NCBI GenBank assembly: GCA_903845065.1
Contig: CAIMWH010000171.1
Location: 1-43,035 of the forward strand
Direction: 5' to 3'
DNA: 43,035 nucleotides
DNA from: an uncultured Rhodospirillales bacterium
Lineage (GTDB): Bacteria > Pseudomonadota > Alphaproteobacteria > Acetobacterales > Acetobacteraceae
In this document: in pieces, positions 8,084 to 15,529 of the stretch
How the letters are laid out: each line of letters starts with the position of its first letter
Position numbering within the stretch: position 1 is the stretch's first letter
Translations under genes and position numbers: made by a program
The notes under the pieces: model-generated
What the model saw: only the letters and a program-made list of their open reading frames with translations
Told to the model about the DNA's origin: nothing
The model's database searches: none

Positions 8084-9001
8084 ATGCTGGTTTTCTTCGG
8101 TCGCCGCCTTCTTGTCGCGTTGCTGGTCACGCTGACGGTGCTCACCGTCAGCTTCGCGCTGACCCGCCTGTCCGGCGATCTCGCCATCGCCATCGCCGGC
8201 CCGCAGGCCACCGAGCAGGACATCATCATCATCCGCAAGGCCTACGGGCTCGATCGCCCGGTGGTGGTGCAGTTCGTTGACTGGGTGGTCTCGGCCGCCT
8301 CCGGCGATCTCGGCCGCTCCTACATCTACCACGAGCCGGTCGCCCGCCTCATCAAGGACCGCCTGCCCGTCACTCTTACGCTTGGCCTCACCGGCCTGCT
8401 GATCGCCATGGCCACGGCCATCCCCATCGGCATCCTCGCCGCCATGCGCGAGGGCACCCTGTTCGATCGCGGCATCATGATGATCGCGGTCATCGGCCAG
8501 GCGATGCCCAGCTTCTGGCTCGGCCTGCTCCTCATCATCACCTTCGGCCTGAAACTGGGCTGGCTGCCGATCTCGGGCGTCGACGAATGGGACGGCTACG
8601 TCCTGCCCGGCATCGTGCTCGCATTCGCCGCCATCCCCGCCATGATGCGCCTCACCCGCTCCGGCATGGTGGATGCCCTGGCGTCGGACTACATCCGCAC
8701 CGCCCGCGCCAAGGGACTCAGCCGCGCCTCTATCGTGCTCAAACACGCCCTGCGCAACGCCGCGATGCCGGTGGTGGCGGTGGCCGCGGTGCAACTCGGC
8801 TTCATGCTGTCCGGCTCGGTGGTCATCGAAAGCGTCTTCGCGCTGCACGGCGTCGGCTATCTCGGCTGGGAATCGATCAGCAAGAACGATTTCCCGGTGG
8901 TCCAGGCCGTCGTGCTGTTCCTCGCCGTGGTCTACATCTTCCTCACTTTGATGGCGGACCTGTTGAACGCCTTCCTCGACCCGCGGCTGCGCACCTCGTG
9001 A
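8084..9001 (+). CDS. Opp/Dpp-type ABC transporter permease, B subunit
   Basis: A 305-residue inner-membrane permease of the peptide/nickel family. It starts with the conserved LVFFGRRLLVALLVTLTVLT transmembrane helix, followed by the periplasmic loop with YGLDRPVVVQF, and further hydrophobic segments near residues 100, 140, 170-200, 240 and 280. The cytoplasmic EAA coupling motif is visible in DYIRTARAKGLSRASIVLKHALRNA near residue 205. It forms the first gene of a four-gene operon (B, C, D, F) whose members overlap by four bases each. No binding protein gene is adjacent. Confidence 0.92.
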   Translation: MLVFFGRRLLVALLVTLTVLTVSFALTRLSGDLAIAIAGPQATEQDIIIIRKAYGLDRPVVVQFVDWVVSAASGDLGRSYIYHEPVARLIKDRLPVTLTLGLTGLLIAMATAIPIGILAAMREGTLFDRGIMMIAVIGQAMPSFWLGLLLIITFGLKLGWLPISGVDEWDGYVLPGIVLAFAAIPAMMRLTRSGMVDALASDYIRTARAKGLSRASIVLKHALRNAAMPVVAVAAVQLGFMLSGSVVIESVFALHGVGYLGWESISKNDFPVVQAVVLFLAVVYIFLTLMADLLNAFLDPRLRTS

Positions 9002-9824
9002 GCATCCGTCAGATCGCCGGCACCCTCGGCGCCATCATCGTCTTCGGCGTCGCCCTGATGGCGATCTTCGCCCCCCTGCTGGTCCCGCATGACCCCTTCG
9101 CCCAGGACCTCAATTTGCGCCTGGTGCCGCCCTCCTTCATGGACGGCGGGCAGCCCGACCATTTCCTCGGCACCGATCAGTTGGGCCGGGACTACTTCTC
9201 CCGCCTGATCTACGGCGCCCGCATCTCCATGCTGATCGGCGTCGCCACCGTCATCACCTCGGGCCTCATCGGCATCACGCTGGGCATGCTCGGCGGCTTC
9301 CTCGGCGGCCGCGCCGACATGGTGGTGATGTTCATCATCACCTGCCGCCTCTCCATCCCGCTGATCCTGGTCGCCCTCGCCGTGGTCTCCCTGGTCGGCA
9401 GTTCGCTCACCGTGGTGGTGCTCACCCTCGGCCTGCTGCTGTGGGAGCGCTTCGCCGTGGTCACCCGCACCACCGTGATGCAGGTTCGCACGCTTGACTA
9501 TGTGAGCGCCGCCTGGGCCGCCGGCTGCTCGCGCACCCATATCCTGCTGCGCGAGATACTGCCCAACATCGTCCATCACCTGGTCGTCGTCGCCACGCTC
9601 GAAATGGCCATCGCCATCCTGCTCGAAGCCGCACTCTCCTTCCTCGGCCTGGGCGTCCCGCCACCGCTACCGTCCTGGGGCCTGATGATTTCCGAAGCCA
9701 AGGACTACATGTTCTTCAGCCCCTGGGTGATCATGGTCCCCGGCATCTCGCTCTTCATCCTCGTCCTCGGCATCAACTTCCTCGGTGACGCCCTGCGGGA
9801 CTTCCTCGGCGCGACGCGGGACGC

Positions 9825-9828
<4 letters not shown>
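8998..9828 (+). CDS. Opp/Dpp-type ABC transporter permease, C subunit
   Basis: A 276-residue permease partner of the B subunit. The start is GTG 8998, giving a GTGA overlap with the upstream stop; there is no better ATG. It has an N-terminal membrane helix (IIVFGVALMAIFAPLLV), then the family motif HFLGTDQLGRDYFSRLIYGARISM near residue 60, which is typical of DppC/OppC, and five further membrane segments. The EAA loop is in VSAAWAAGCSRTHILLREILPN near residue 170. With the B subunit it should form the transmembrane channel for a peptide, opine, sugar or other small solute. Confidence 0.92.
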
Positions 9829-10801
<973 letters not shown>

Positions 10802-10805
<4 letters not shown>

Positions 10806-11746
10806 GTGCTGCGATCGAAATCCGCGATGTCGCGAAAATCTTCCGCCAGGGCACCGGCCTGTTCTCCGCCCCGCGCCAGGTCCGCGCCGTCGATGGCGTG
10901 TCGCTCTCCATGCCCGCCGGCGGCTGCTTCGGCATCGTCGGTGAAAGTGGCTGCGGCAAGTCCACCCTGGCCCGCCTCATCCTCGGCCTGCACCCGCCCA
11001 CCTCCGGCGACATCCTGGTGGATGGCCAGGCCCTCGGCGCCATGGGCCGTCGCGAACGGGCCCGCCTCATCCAGCCGGTTTTCCAGGACCCGTTCTCCTC
11101 CCTCAACCCGCGCCGCAGCATCCGCGACATTGTGGGCCTGCCGCTTGCCGCCCAAGGCATCGGCGGCCGCGAAATCACCAGCCGCGTCGGCGCCATGCTC
11201 GAACGCGTCGGCCTGCGCGCCGAAATGGCCCACCGCCTGCCCTCGCAACTCTCCGGCGGCCAGCGCCAGCGCGTCGCCATCGCCCGCGCCCTCGTCCTCG
11301 GCCCGCGCATCGTGGTGTGCGACGAACCCACCTCCGCCCTCGATGTGTCCGTGCAGGCCCAAATCCTCAACCTGCTCAACGAACTCCGCCGGGACCTCGG
11401 GCTCACTCTGGTCTTCATCAGCCACAACCTCGCCGTCGTCGAACACATCTGTGACGAGGTGGCGGTGATGTACCTCGGCCGCGTCGTCGAACACGCCGAC
11501 ACCGACGCCCTCTTCCACGCCCCCACCCACCCCTACACCCGCGCCCTGCTCGACTCGGTGCTGACCCCCGAACCCGGCCTCGGCATCCCCGATGTCGGCC
11601 TCGGCGACTCCTACCCGGACCCCGCCAACATCCCCCCCGGTTGCCGCTTCCATCCGCGCTGCCCGATAGCTGAGGCGCGCTGCGCCATCGAAACCCCGGC
11701 CCCGCGCATGATCGGCACCCGCCGGGTGGAGTGCCTGCTGGCCTGA
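10802..11746 (+). CDS. Opp/Dpp-type ABC transporter ATPase, F subunit
   Basis: A 314-residue ATP-binding protein that should pair with the D subunit. Walker A is GESGCGKST near residue 49, the Q-loop VFQDPFSSLNPRR follows, the signature is LSGGQRQRVAIARAL near 149, and Walker B is IVVCDEPTSALDVS near 170. The C-terminal oligopeptide-family extension has PTHPYTRALLDSVL and the CRFHPRCPIAEARC cysteine region. Start ATG 10802 overlaps the preceding stop by four bases. It closes the operon; the next gene begins 78 bases downstream with its own ribosome site. Confidence 0.93.
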
Positions 11747-11763
11747 GATCCGCCGCCGGCACC

Positions 11764-11777
11764 TTGCTGCACTGCGG
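11764..11777 (+). promoter_or_regulatory. dyad motif shared with the nasT promoter region
   Basis: TTGCTGCACTGCGG occurs here, 61 bases before the cytochrome c start, and again at 14675-14688 in front of nasT. With the following CA it forms an imperfect dyad, TGCTGCA-C-TGCGGCA. The CTGC-N3-GC pattern recalls operators described for the polyhydroxyalkanoate regulator PhaR, but no regulator gene is present to support this. At 14675 it overlaps the -12 region of a sigma-54 promoter; here no sigma-54 spacing is present. Confidence 0.35.
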
Positions 11778-11824
11778 CACTGGGCGTAGAGGGACACGGT
11801 TTAGTTCTTCCGGAGATATTTCTC

Positions 11825-12196
11825 ATGCGCACCATGTTCGCCCCGGCCGCCGTCATCGCCGCGCTCTTCGCCATCCAGCCGGCTCTCGCCGCCGATCCGG
11901 AAGCCGGCGCCAAGATCGTCAAGACCAAGTGCGGCGCCTGCCACTCCACCGCTGCCGGCAAGAACGTCGTCGGCCCCAGCCTGCACGCCATCGTCGGCCG
12001 CCACTCCAGCTCGGTCGAGGGCTTCCGCTACTCCGCCGCCAACAAGGCCGCCGACCTCACCTGGGACGAGGCCACGCTGGACAAGTACCTCACGAGCCCC
12101 AAGGCCGTGGTCCCCGGCACCACCATGACGTTCGCGGGCCTCAAGAGCGAGACCCAGCGCGCCGATGTCATCGCCTATCTCGCCACGCTGAAATAG
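11825..12196 (+). CDS. periplasmic class I cytochrome c
   Basis: A 123-residue exported monoheme cytochrome. Residues 1-22 form a signal peptide ending ALA-A, and the heme-attachment motif is Cys36-Gly-Ala-Cys39-His40. The likely sixth ligand is the methionine in VVPGTTMTFAG near residue 100, in the usual place for cytochrome c2/c550-type folds, and the protein ends with the conserved helix DVIAYLATLK. ATG 11825 is preceded by CGGAGAT. It would shuttle electrons in the periplasm. The gene immediately downstream encodes a Cyc2-like outer-membrane cytochrome, so this protein is a natural candidate for its periplasmic partner, which is inference from position only. Confidence 0.9.
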   Translation: MRTMFAPAAVIAALFAIQPALAADPEAGAKIVKTKCGACHSTAAGKNVVGPSLHAIVGRHSSSVEGFRYSAANKAADLTWDEATLDKYLTSPKAVVPGTTMTFAGLKSETQRADVIAYLATLK

Positions 12197-12218
12197 TTTG
12201 TCACGAAACCGCGAGTGA

Positions 12219-12232
12219 TTGATCTCAATCAA
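12219..12232 (+). promoter_or_regulatory. perfect FNR/FixK-type box
   Basis: TTGATCTCAATCAA is an exact match to the TTGAT-N4-ATCAA consensus bound by FNR, FixK and Anr regulators. Its centre (12225.5) lies 62 bases before the start codon of the Cyc2-like gene. Class II activation from -41.5 would put the transcript start near 12267. It begins 22 bases after the stop of the cytochrome c gene, so it points to separate, oxygen- or redox-linked control of the Cyc2-like gene. No regulator gene is in the window. Confidence 0.75.
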
Positions 12233-12257
12233 TCTGCCGCGGCTCGATCAGTGCAAG

Positions 12258-12282
12258 GTATCCCCGGATTCTCCGGGGATAC
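12258..12282 (+). promoter_or_regulatory. hairpin covering the Cyc2-like ribosome site
   Basis: GTATCCCCGG at 12258-12267 and CCGGGGATAC at 12273-12282 are perfect inverted repeats around a five-base loop. The right arm contains GGGGA (12275-12279), the only good ribosome-binding sequence for ATG 12288, eight bases away. In a transcript reading through from the upstream cytochrome gene the site would be locked in a 10-bp stem. Confidence 0.7.
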
Positions 12283-12287
12283 TTTCA

Positions 12288-13652
12288 ATGCGAACGATAT
12301 CGTCTTTCTCCGCCGCCTTGGTCTTCGCCACCATCGCGCTTGTCGGCTTCCATCGTTCCGCGCAGGCGGTGCCCAGCTTTGCCGCCCAGACCGGGCAGCC
12401 TTGCACAGCGTGCCATGTCGGTGCGTTCGGGCCGCAGCTTACCCCCTTCGGCCGCGCCTTCAAGATCGGCGGCTTCACCCAGGATGGTGGGGAGGGCCTG
12501 CGATCCAAAATCCCCCTCTCCGCGATGGTGCTGACCTCGTTCAACAACACGGCCAGCCCGCAACCCGGCGGTGCCGCCACGCACTTCGCTCCCAACAACA
12601 ACTTTGCCGTCGATCAGGTCAGTGTCTTCTTTGGCCACCGGATCAACGACTACATGGGAGCTCTCATCCAGGCCACCTACAACGGCGTCAAGGGCGCCTC
12701 GCCCGATCCCGGCTCGCCCAGCTTCACACTCGACAACACCGATATCCGTCTCACCGCGCCCTTCGACGTCGGCGACAATACGCTGCGCCTCGGCGTCTCG
12801 TTGAACAACAACCCGACCGTGCAGGACCCCTACCACACCACCTTCGCCTGGGGTGTTCCGTACGTCTCATCGGCCCTTGCCCCCACGCCCGCCGCACAAC
12901 CGCTGCTCGCTGGCCGCTTTGCCGGCACCGCCGTGGGCGTGAATGCCTATGCCTGGTGGAACAACGCGCTCTACGGCGAACTCGGTATCTACCGCGCGCT
13001 TGACCCAGGCGCCGCCAAGTTCGTCGGCACCTTCGCCGGTCCAGGCACCATTGACGGCGTCGCCCCTTACGGCCGCATCGCCTACGAGTGGAACTTCAAC
13101 GGCCAGACCGTGCATATCGGCGCACTGGGCATGATGGCGGCGATCAAGCCGAACTACATGTCTGGCGTCGGCACTGACAAATACGCCGACATCGCAGCCG
13201 ATGCCTCCTACCAATGGACAGGCGACGGCACCCACAGCGTCACGCTGCAAGGCATCGCCCTGCATGAACGCCAGCAGCTTGATGCCACTCTCGGCCAGGG
13301 CGGCAGCGATGCGGCAAAACACAGCCTTGAGCAGGTGAGATTGAACGCAGTCTACTTCTACCAGCATACCTATGGCCTCACCGCCGGCGTTGTGCGCACC
13401 TGGGGCACGGGCGATGCCACCTACTATGGCACCACCACCGGCCGGCCCAATAGCACCGGCCTGATGCTCGAAGCCGACTGGGTTCCGTTCGGCAAGGATG
13501 ACAGCTGGGCCAGCCCGCTCGCGAACCTCAAGATCGGTCTGCAATACACCGCCTATACCGAGTTCGATGGGTCGGCGACGAACTATGACGGAAGCGGCCG
13601 CAATGCCCGAAACAACAATACTCTCTATCTCTTTGCGTGGCTGATCTTCTGA
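12288..13652 (+). CDS. Cyc2-like monoheme cytochrome-porin fusion (outer membrane)
   Basis: A 454-residue exported protein. A signal peptide (residues 1-27, ending AQA) is followed by VPSFAAQTGQPCTACH, with heme cysteines 39 and 42 and His43, then GPQLTPFGRAFKIGGF. This arrangement closely matches the Cyc2 family, whose members carry PSFARQTG, CxxCH and LTPxGRxFKxxGY before a porin. The remaining 390 residues lack further heme motifs, are rich in aromatic, Asn and Thr residues in alternating patterns, and end TLYLFAWLIF with a terminal phenylalanine, the usual outer-membrane barrel insertion signal. Known Cyc2 proteins accept electrons from extracellular Fe(II). ATG 12288 is preferred over a TTG 23 codons upstream because it starts the signal peptide. 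Iron oxidation is possible but not shown; a broader, uncharacterised branch of the family exists in non-iron-oxidisers. Confidence 0.75.
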   Translation: MRTISSFSAALVFATIALVGFHRSAQAVPSFAAQTGQPCTACHVGAFGPQLTPFGRAFKIGGFTQDGGEGLRSKIPLSAMVLTSFNNTASPQPGGAATHFAPNNNFAVDQVSVFFGHRINDYMGALIQATYNGVKGASPDPGSPSFTLDNTDIRLTAPFDVGDNTLRLGVSLNNNPTVQDPYHTTFAWGVPYVSSALAPTPAAQPLLAGRFAGTAVGVNAYAWWNNALYGELGIYRALDPGAAKFVGTFAGPGTIDGVAPYGRIAYEWNFNGQTVHIGALGMMAAIKPNYMSGVGTDKYADIAADASYQWTGDGTHSVTLQGIALHERQQLDATLGQGGSDAAKHSLEQVRLNAVYFYQHTYGLTAGVVRTWGTGDATYYGTTTGRPNSTGLMLEADWVPFGKDDSWASPLANLKIGLQYTAYTEFDGSATNYDGSGRNARNNNTLYLFAWLIF

Positions 13653-13663
13653 TTTGGACAAGT

Positions 13664-13688
13664 GATGGTGGGTACCTCGCCCACCGTC
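13664..13688 (+). terminator. stem-loop after the Cyc2-like gene
   Basis: GATGGTGGG at 13664-13672 pairs with CCCACCGTC at 13680-13688 (one G-T pair) around a seven-base loop, 11 bases after the stop codon. There is no T run after it, so it could be a weak or Rho-assisted terminator, or an mRNA 3' end stabiliser. Confidence 0.45.
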
Positions 13689-13770
13689 ATCCCGGTACCA
13701 CACCATGTGGCCGCAATGCAGCATTCACAGTTGTATGCGTTGACGAAACCGGCGCCCGGGTCGACATAAT

Positions 13771-14628
13771 ATGGCCATGATCGACCGTCGCACCATCGTT
13801 ACCGGCCTTGCCGCCACCGCCGCTTTTGCCCGCCCCGCGGCGGCGCAGATCGCCTTCGGTGGTGCCGCGCCGCCGCTGCCCGGTGGCCCCAAGCCGCGCT
13901 GGCAGCGCAACGCCGTGCCGGCCCCCAAGCAGGATGGCCGCCCCGCCATCACCCTCGTCATCGATGACATGGGCGTCGTGCATCCCGGCACCAACCGCAT
14001 CATGGCGCTGCCCGGCCCGCTCACCCTGGCGTGGTTCCCCTTCGCGCGAAACCTGCCGCAACAGGTCGGCGAAGCTACCTCGCGCGGCCACGAAACCATC
14101 CTGCACATGCCCATGCAGGCCCACGGCCCCTCCATCGCCTGGACCGGGCCCGACCCGCTGCGCACGGACCTCCCACCCGCCGAAAACCTCCGCCGGCTGC
14201 AAGCCGCGCTCGATGCCGTGCCCGATACAGTCGGCCTCAACAATCACATGGGCAGCGTCGCCACCCTCGATGCCGGGTTGATGGACATCGTCGCCGCCGA
14301 GGCCAAGCGCCGCGAAATGCTGGTGCTCGACAGCGTCACCATCCCGCACAGCCGCGTCTACAGCCAGGCCGCCGCCATCGGCGTTCCCGCCACCTCGCGC
14401 GATATCTTCATCGATTTCCAGCCCAACGCCGCCATCATCCGCGGCCAGCTCGCCCAGATCGAGGCCCAGGCCCGCACCCACGGCCATGTCGTCGCCATCG
14501 GCCACCCCTGGCCGCTCACCATCGCCGCCCTCGAGGAATGGGTGCCCACCCTCTCCCGCCGCGGCTTCGCCCTCTGGCCGCTCTCCGCCACCGTGGCCTA
14601 TCGCAACGAGATCACCCTCGCCGTCTGA
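13771..14628 (+). CDS. divergent polysaccharide deacetylase family protein (YibQ type)
   Basis: A 285-residue exported protein of the divergent polysaccharide deacetylase family (Pfam Polysacc_deac_2). The N-terminus has twin arginines (IDRRTIVTGLAATAAFA) and an AAAQ cleavage region, so Tat export is plausible. Family landmarks are TLVIDDMGVV near residue 66, ILHMPMQAHGP near 111, GLNNHMGSVAT near 155 and VVAIGHPWPLT near 242, which hold the acidic and histidine residues of the metal site. The biological substrate of this family is not firmly known; in other proteobacteria the gene often follows the peptidoglycan hydrolase activator envC, which is not seen here. ATG 13771 and 13777 are both possible starts. 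Confidence 0.85.
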   Translation: MAMIDRRTIVTGLAATAAFARPAAAQIAFGGAAPPLPGGPKPRWQRNAVPAPKQDGRPAITLVIDDMGVVHPGTNRIMALPGPLTLAWFPFARNLPQQVGEATSRGHETILHMPMQAHGPSIAWTGPDPLRTDLPPAENLRRLQAALDAVPDTVGLNNHMGSVATLDAGLMDIVAAEAKRREMLVLDSVTIPHSRVYSQAAAIGVPATSRDIFIDFQPNAAIIRGQLAQIEAQARTHGHVVAIGHPWPLTIAALEEWVPTLSRRGFALWPLSATVAYRNEITLAV

Positions 14629-14663
14629 GGCGCGATAGCGGCGGCCATCGTCGCGCGTCCAAC

Positions 14664-14679
14664 TGGCCCGGTTTTTGCT
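14664..14679 (+). promoter_or_regulatory. sigma-54-type promoter upstream of nasT
   Basis: TGGCCCGGTTTTTGCT fits TGGCACG-N4-TTGCW with one change and exact 12-base spacing between the GG (-24) and GC (-12) elements. Transcription would begin near 14690, about 20 bases before the GTG start of nasT. Sigma-54 control would tie nasT to nitrogen limitation through NtrC, which is not in the window. Confidence 0.65.
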
Positions 14680-14709
14680 GCACTGCGGTATGACCCGAGC
14701 CACTGCGCA

Positions 14710-15321
14710 GTGACCGAGCCCACCATCCGCGTCTTGCTGATCGACGACAACGCCTCCCGCGCCGCCGCCGTCCGTGCCGGCCTGGAGGCGGACGGCTGCC
14801 AGGTCGTCGGCGTCCTCCCCAACGTGGCCGACCTCGTCGCCCAAGTCCGCCGCGCCGCCGCCGACGTCATCGTCTGCGACATCGACAACCCCTCGCGGGA
14901 CGCCATCGAGAGCATGCGCGCGCTGCAAAGCAGCGAGCCCCGCCCGGTGGTGATGTTCGTCGACCAGTCCGACCCCGCCGCCATCACCGCCGCGATGGAG
15001 GCCGGCGTCGCCGCCTACGTCATCGAGGGCCTGTCGCCGCGCCGCGTCCGCGCGGTGGTGGATGTCGCCATCGTCCGCTTCCGCGCCCACCAGGCCCTGC
15101 GCGCCGAACTCGCCGAAGCCCGCGGCGCCCTGGAAGACCGCAAGATCATCGAACGCGCCAAGGGCATCCTGATGCGCGCCCGCGGCATGGACGAGGACGC
15201 CGCTTTCCGCACCCTGCGCACCATGGCGATGGACCAGGGCCAACGCCTGGTGGAGGTCGCCCAAGGCGTCGTCACCGTGGGCAGCCTGCTGCAAACAAAG
15301 CGGATATCGACCAAAAAATAG
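14710..15321 (+). CDS. nasT: ANTAR-domain response regulator NasT
   Basis: A 203-residue RNA-binding regulator. Residues 1-120 form a receiver-like domain (RVLLIDDN, Asp57 in IVCDID, and GVAAYVIEGLSP), and residues 125-190 form the ANTAR domain with EDRKIIERAKGILMRARGMDEDAAFRTLRTMAM, the signature of transcription antiterminators. The start is GTG 14710. In the NasS-NasT systems of Azotobacter, Paracoccus and Bradyrhizobium, NasT binds paired hairpins in the leader of nitrate genes, and NasS holds it inactive until nitrate binds. The next gene is NasS and the intergenic region contains such hairpins, which makes this assignment strong. It has its own sigma-54-type promoter. Confidence 0.93.
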   Translation: MTEPTIRVLLIDDNASRAAAVRAGLEADGCQVVGVLPNVADLVAQVRRAAADVIVCDIDNPSRDAIESMRALQSSEPRPVVMFVDQSDPAAITAAMEAGVAAYVIEGLSPRRVRAVVDVAIVRFRAHQALRAELAEARGALEDRKIIERAKGILMRARGMDEDAAFRTLRTMAMDQGQRLVEVAQGVVTVGSLLQTKRISTKK

Positions 15322-15384
15322 GCGACTGCGTGAATTGTGCGCATCGACCCCCGCCAAAACCCCCGGAAACCCCACCGCCACTGC

Positions 15385-15400
15385 TGGCACGCCGCTTGCT
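15385..15400 (+). promoter_or_regulatory. consensus sigma-54 promoter of the nasS-nrt-nas operon
   Basis: TGGCACGCCGCTTGCT is an exact match to TGGCACG-N4-TTGCW, with the GG and GC elements 12 bases apart. The predicted transcript start is near 15411, giving a leader of about 120 bases before nasS. This links the operon to nitrogen status, with the leader adding nitrate control. Confidence 0.85.
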
Positions 15401-15429
15401 TTTGTCCGTTTGCTCGCTTTCGCGGCATC

Positions 15430-15491
15430 CCGGTCAATGGCGACCGGACCACGATGCCCCCTCCCATCGACGCGGTCCAATGGCGGCCCGC
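15430..15491 (+). ncRNA. ANTAR-type two-hairpin leader RNA (predicted NasT target)
   Basis: Hairpin 1 spans 15430-15447: a perfect 6-bp stem (CCGGTC with GACCGG) and the hexaloop AATGGC. Hairpin 2 spans 15472-15491: a 7-pair stem with one mismatch (GCGGTCC with GGCCCGC) and the same hexaloop AATGGC. They are 24 bases apart. Paired hairpins with six-base loops carrying A at position 1 and G at position 4 are the known recognition element of ANTAR proteins, and both loops satisfy this. The element lies downstream of the sigma-54 promoter and before nasS. No classic terminator with a U run follows; instead the right arm of hairpin 2 can pair with the nasS ribosome site region. Confidence 0.8.
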
Positions 15492-15529
15492 ACCCAGTCC
15501 CAGCCCTCGTGCCGGGCGGAGTGTGTGCC

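Noticed and set aside
11755-11775. A possible sigma-54 promoter before the cytochrome c gene (GGCAC followed by TTGC).
   Set aside because: Only one base separates the two elements; sigma-54 promoters need four in this notation.
12219-12287. A TTG start for the Cyc2-like protein 23 codons upstream of the chosen ATG.
   Set aside because: It would coincide with the FNR/FixK box, lie before the hairpin, and put a non-signal sequence ahead of a clear signal peptide.
15335-15529. An N-terminal extension of NasS by 65 residues.
   Set aside because: The region contains the sigma-54 promoter and two leader hairpins, the translation is unlike NrtA/NasS proteins, and ATG 15530 has a ribosome site.
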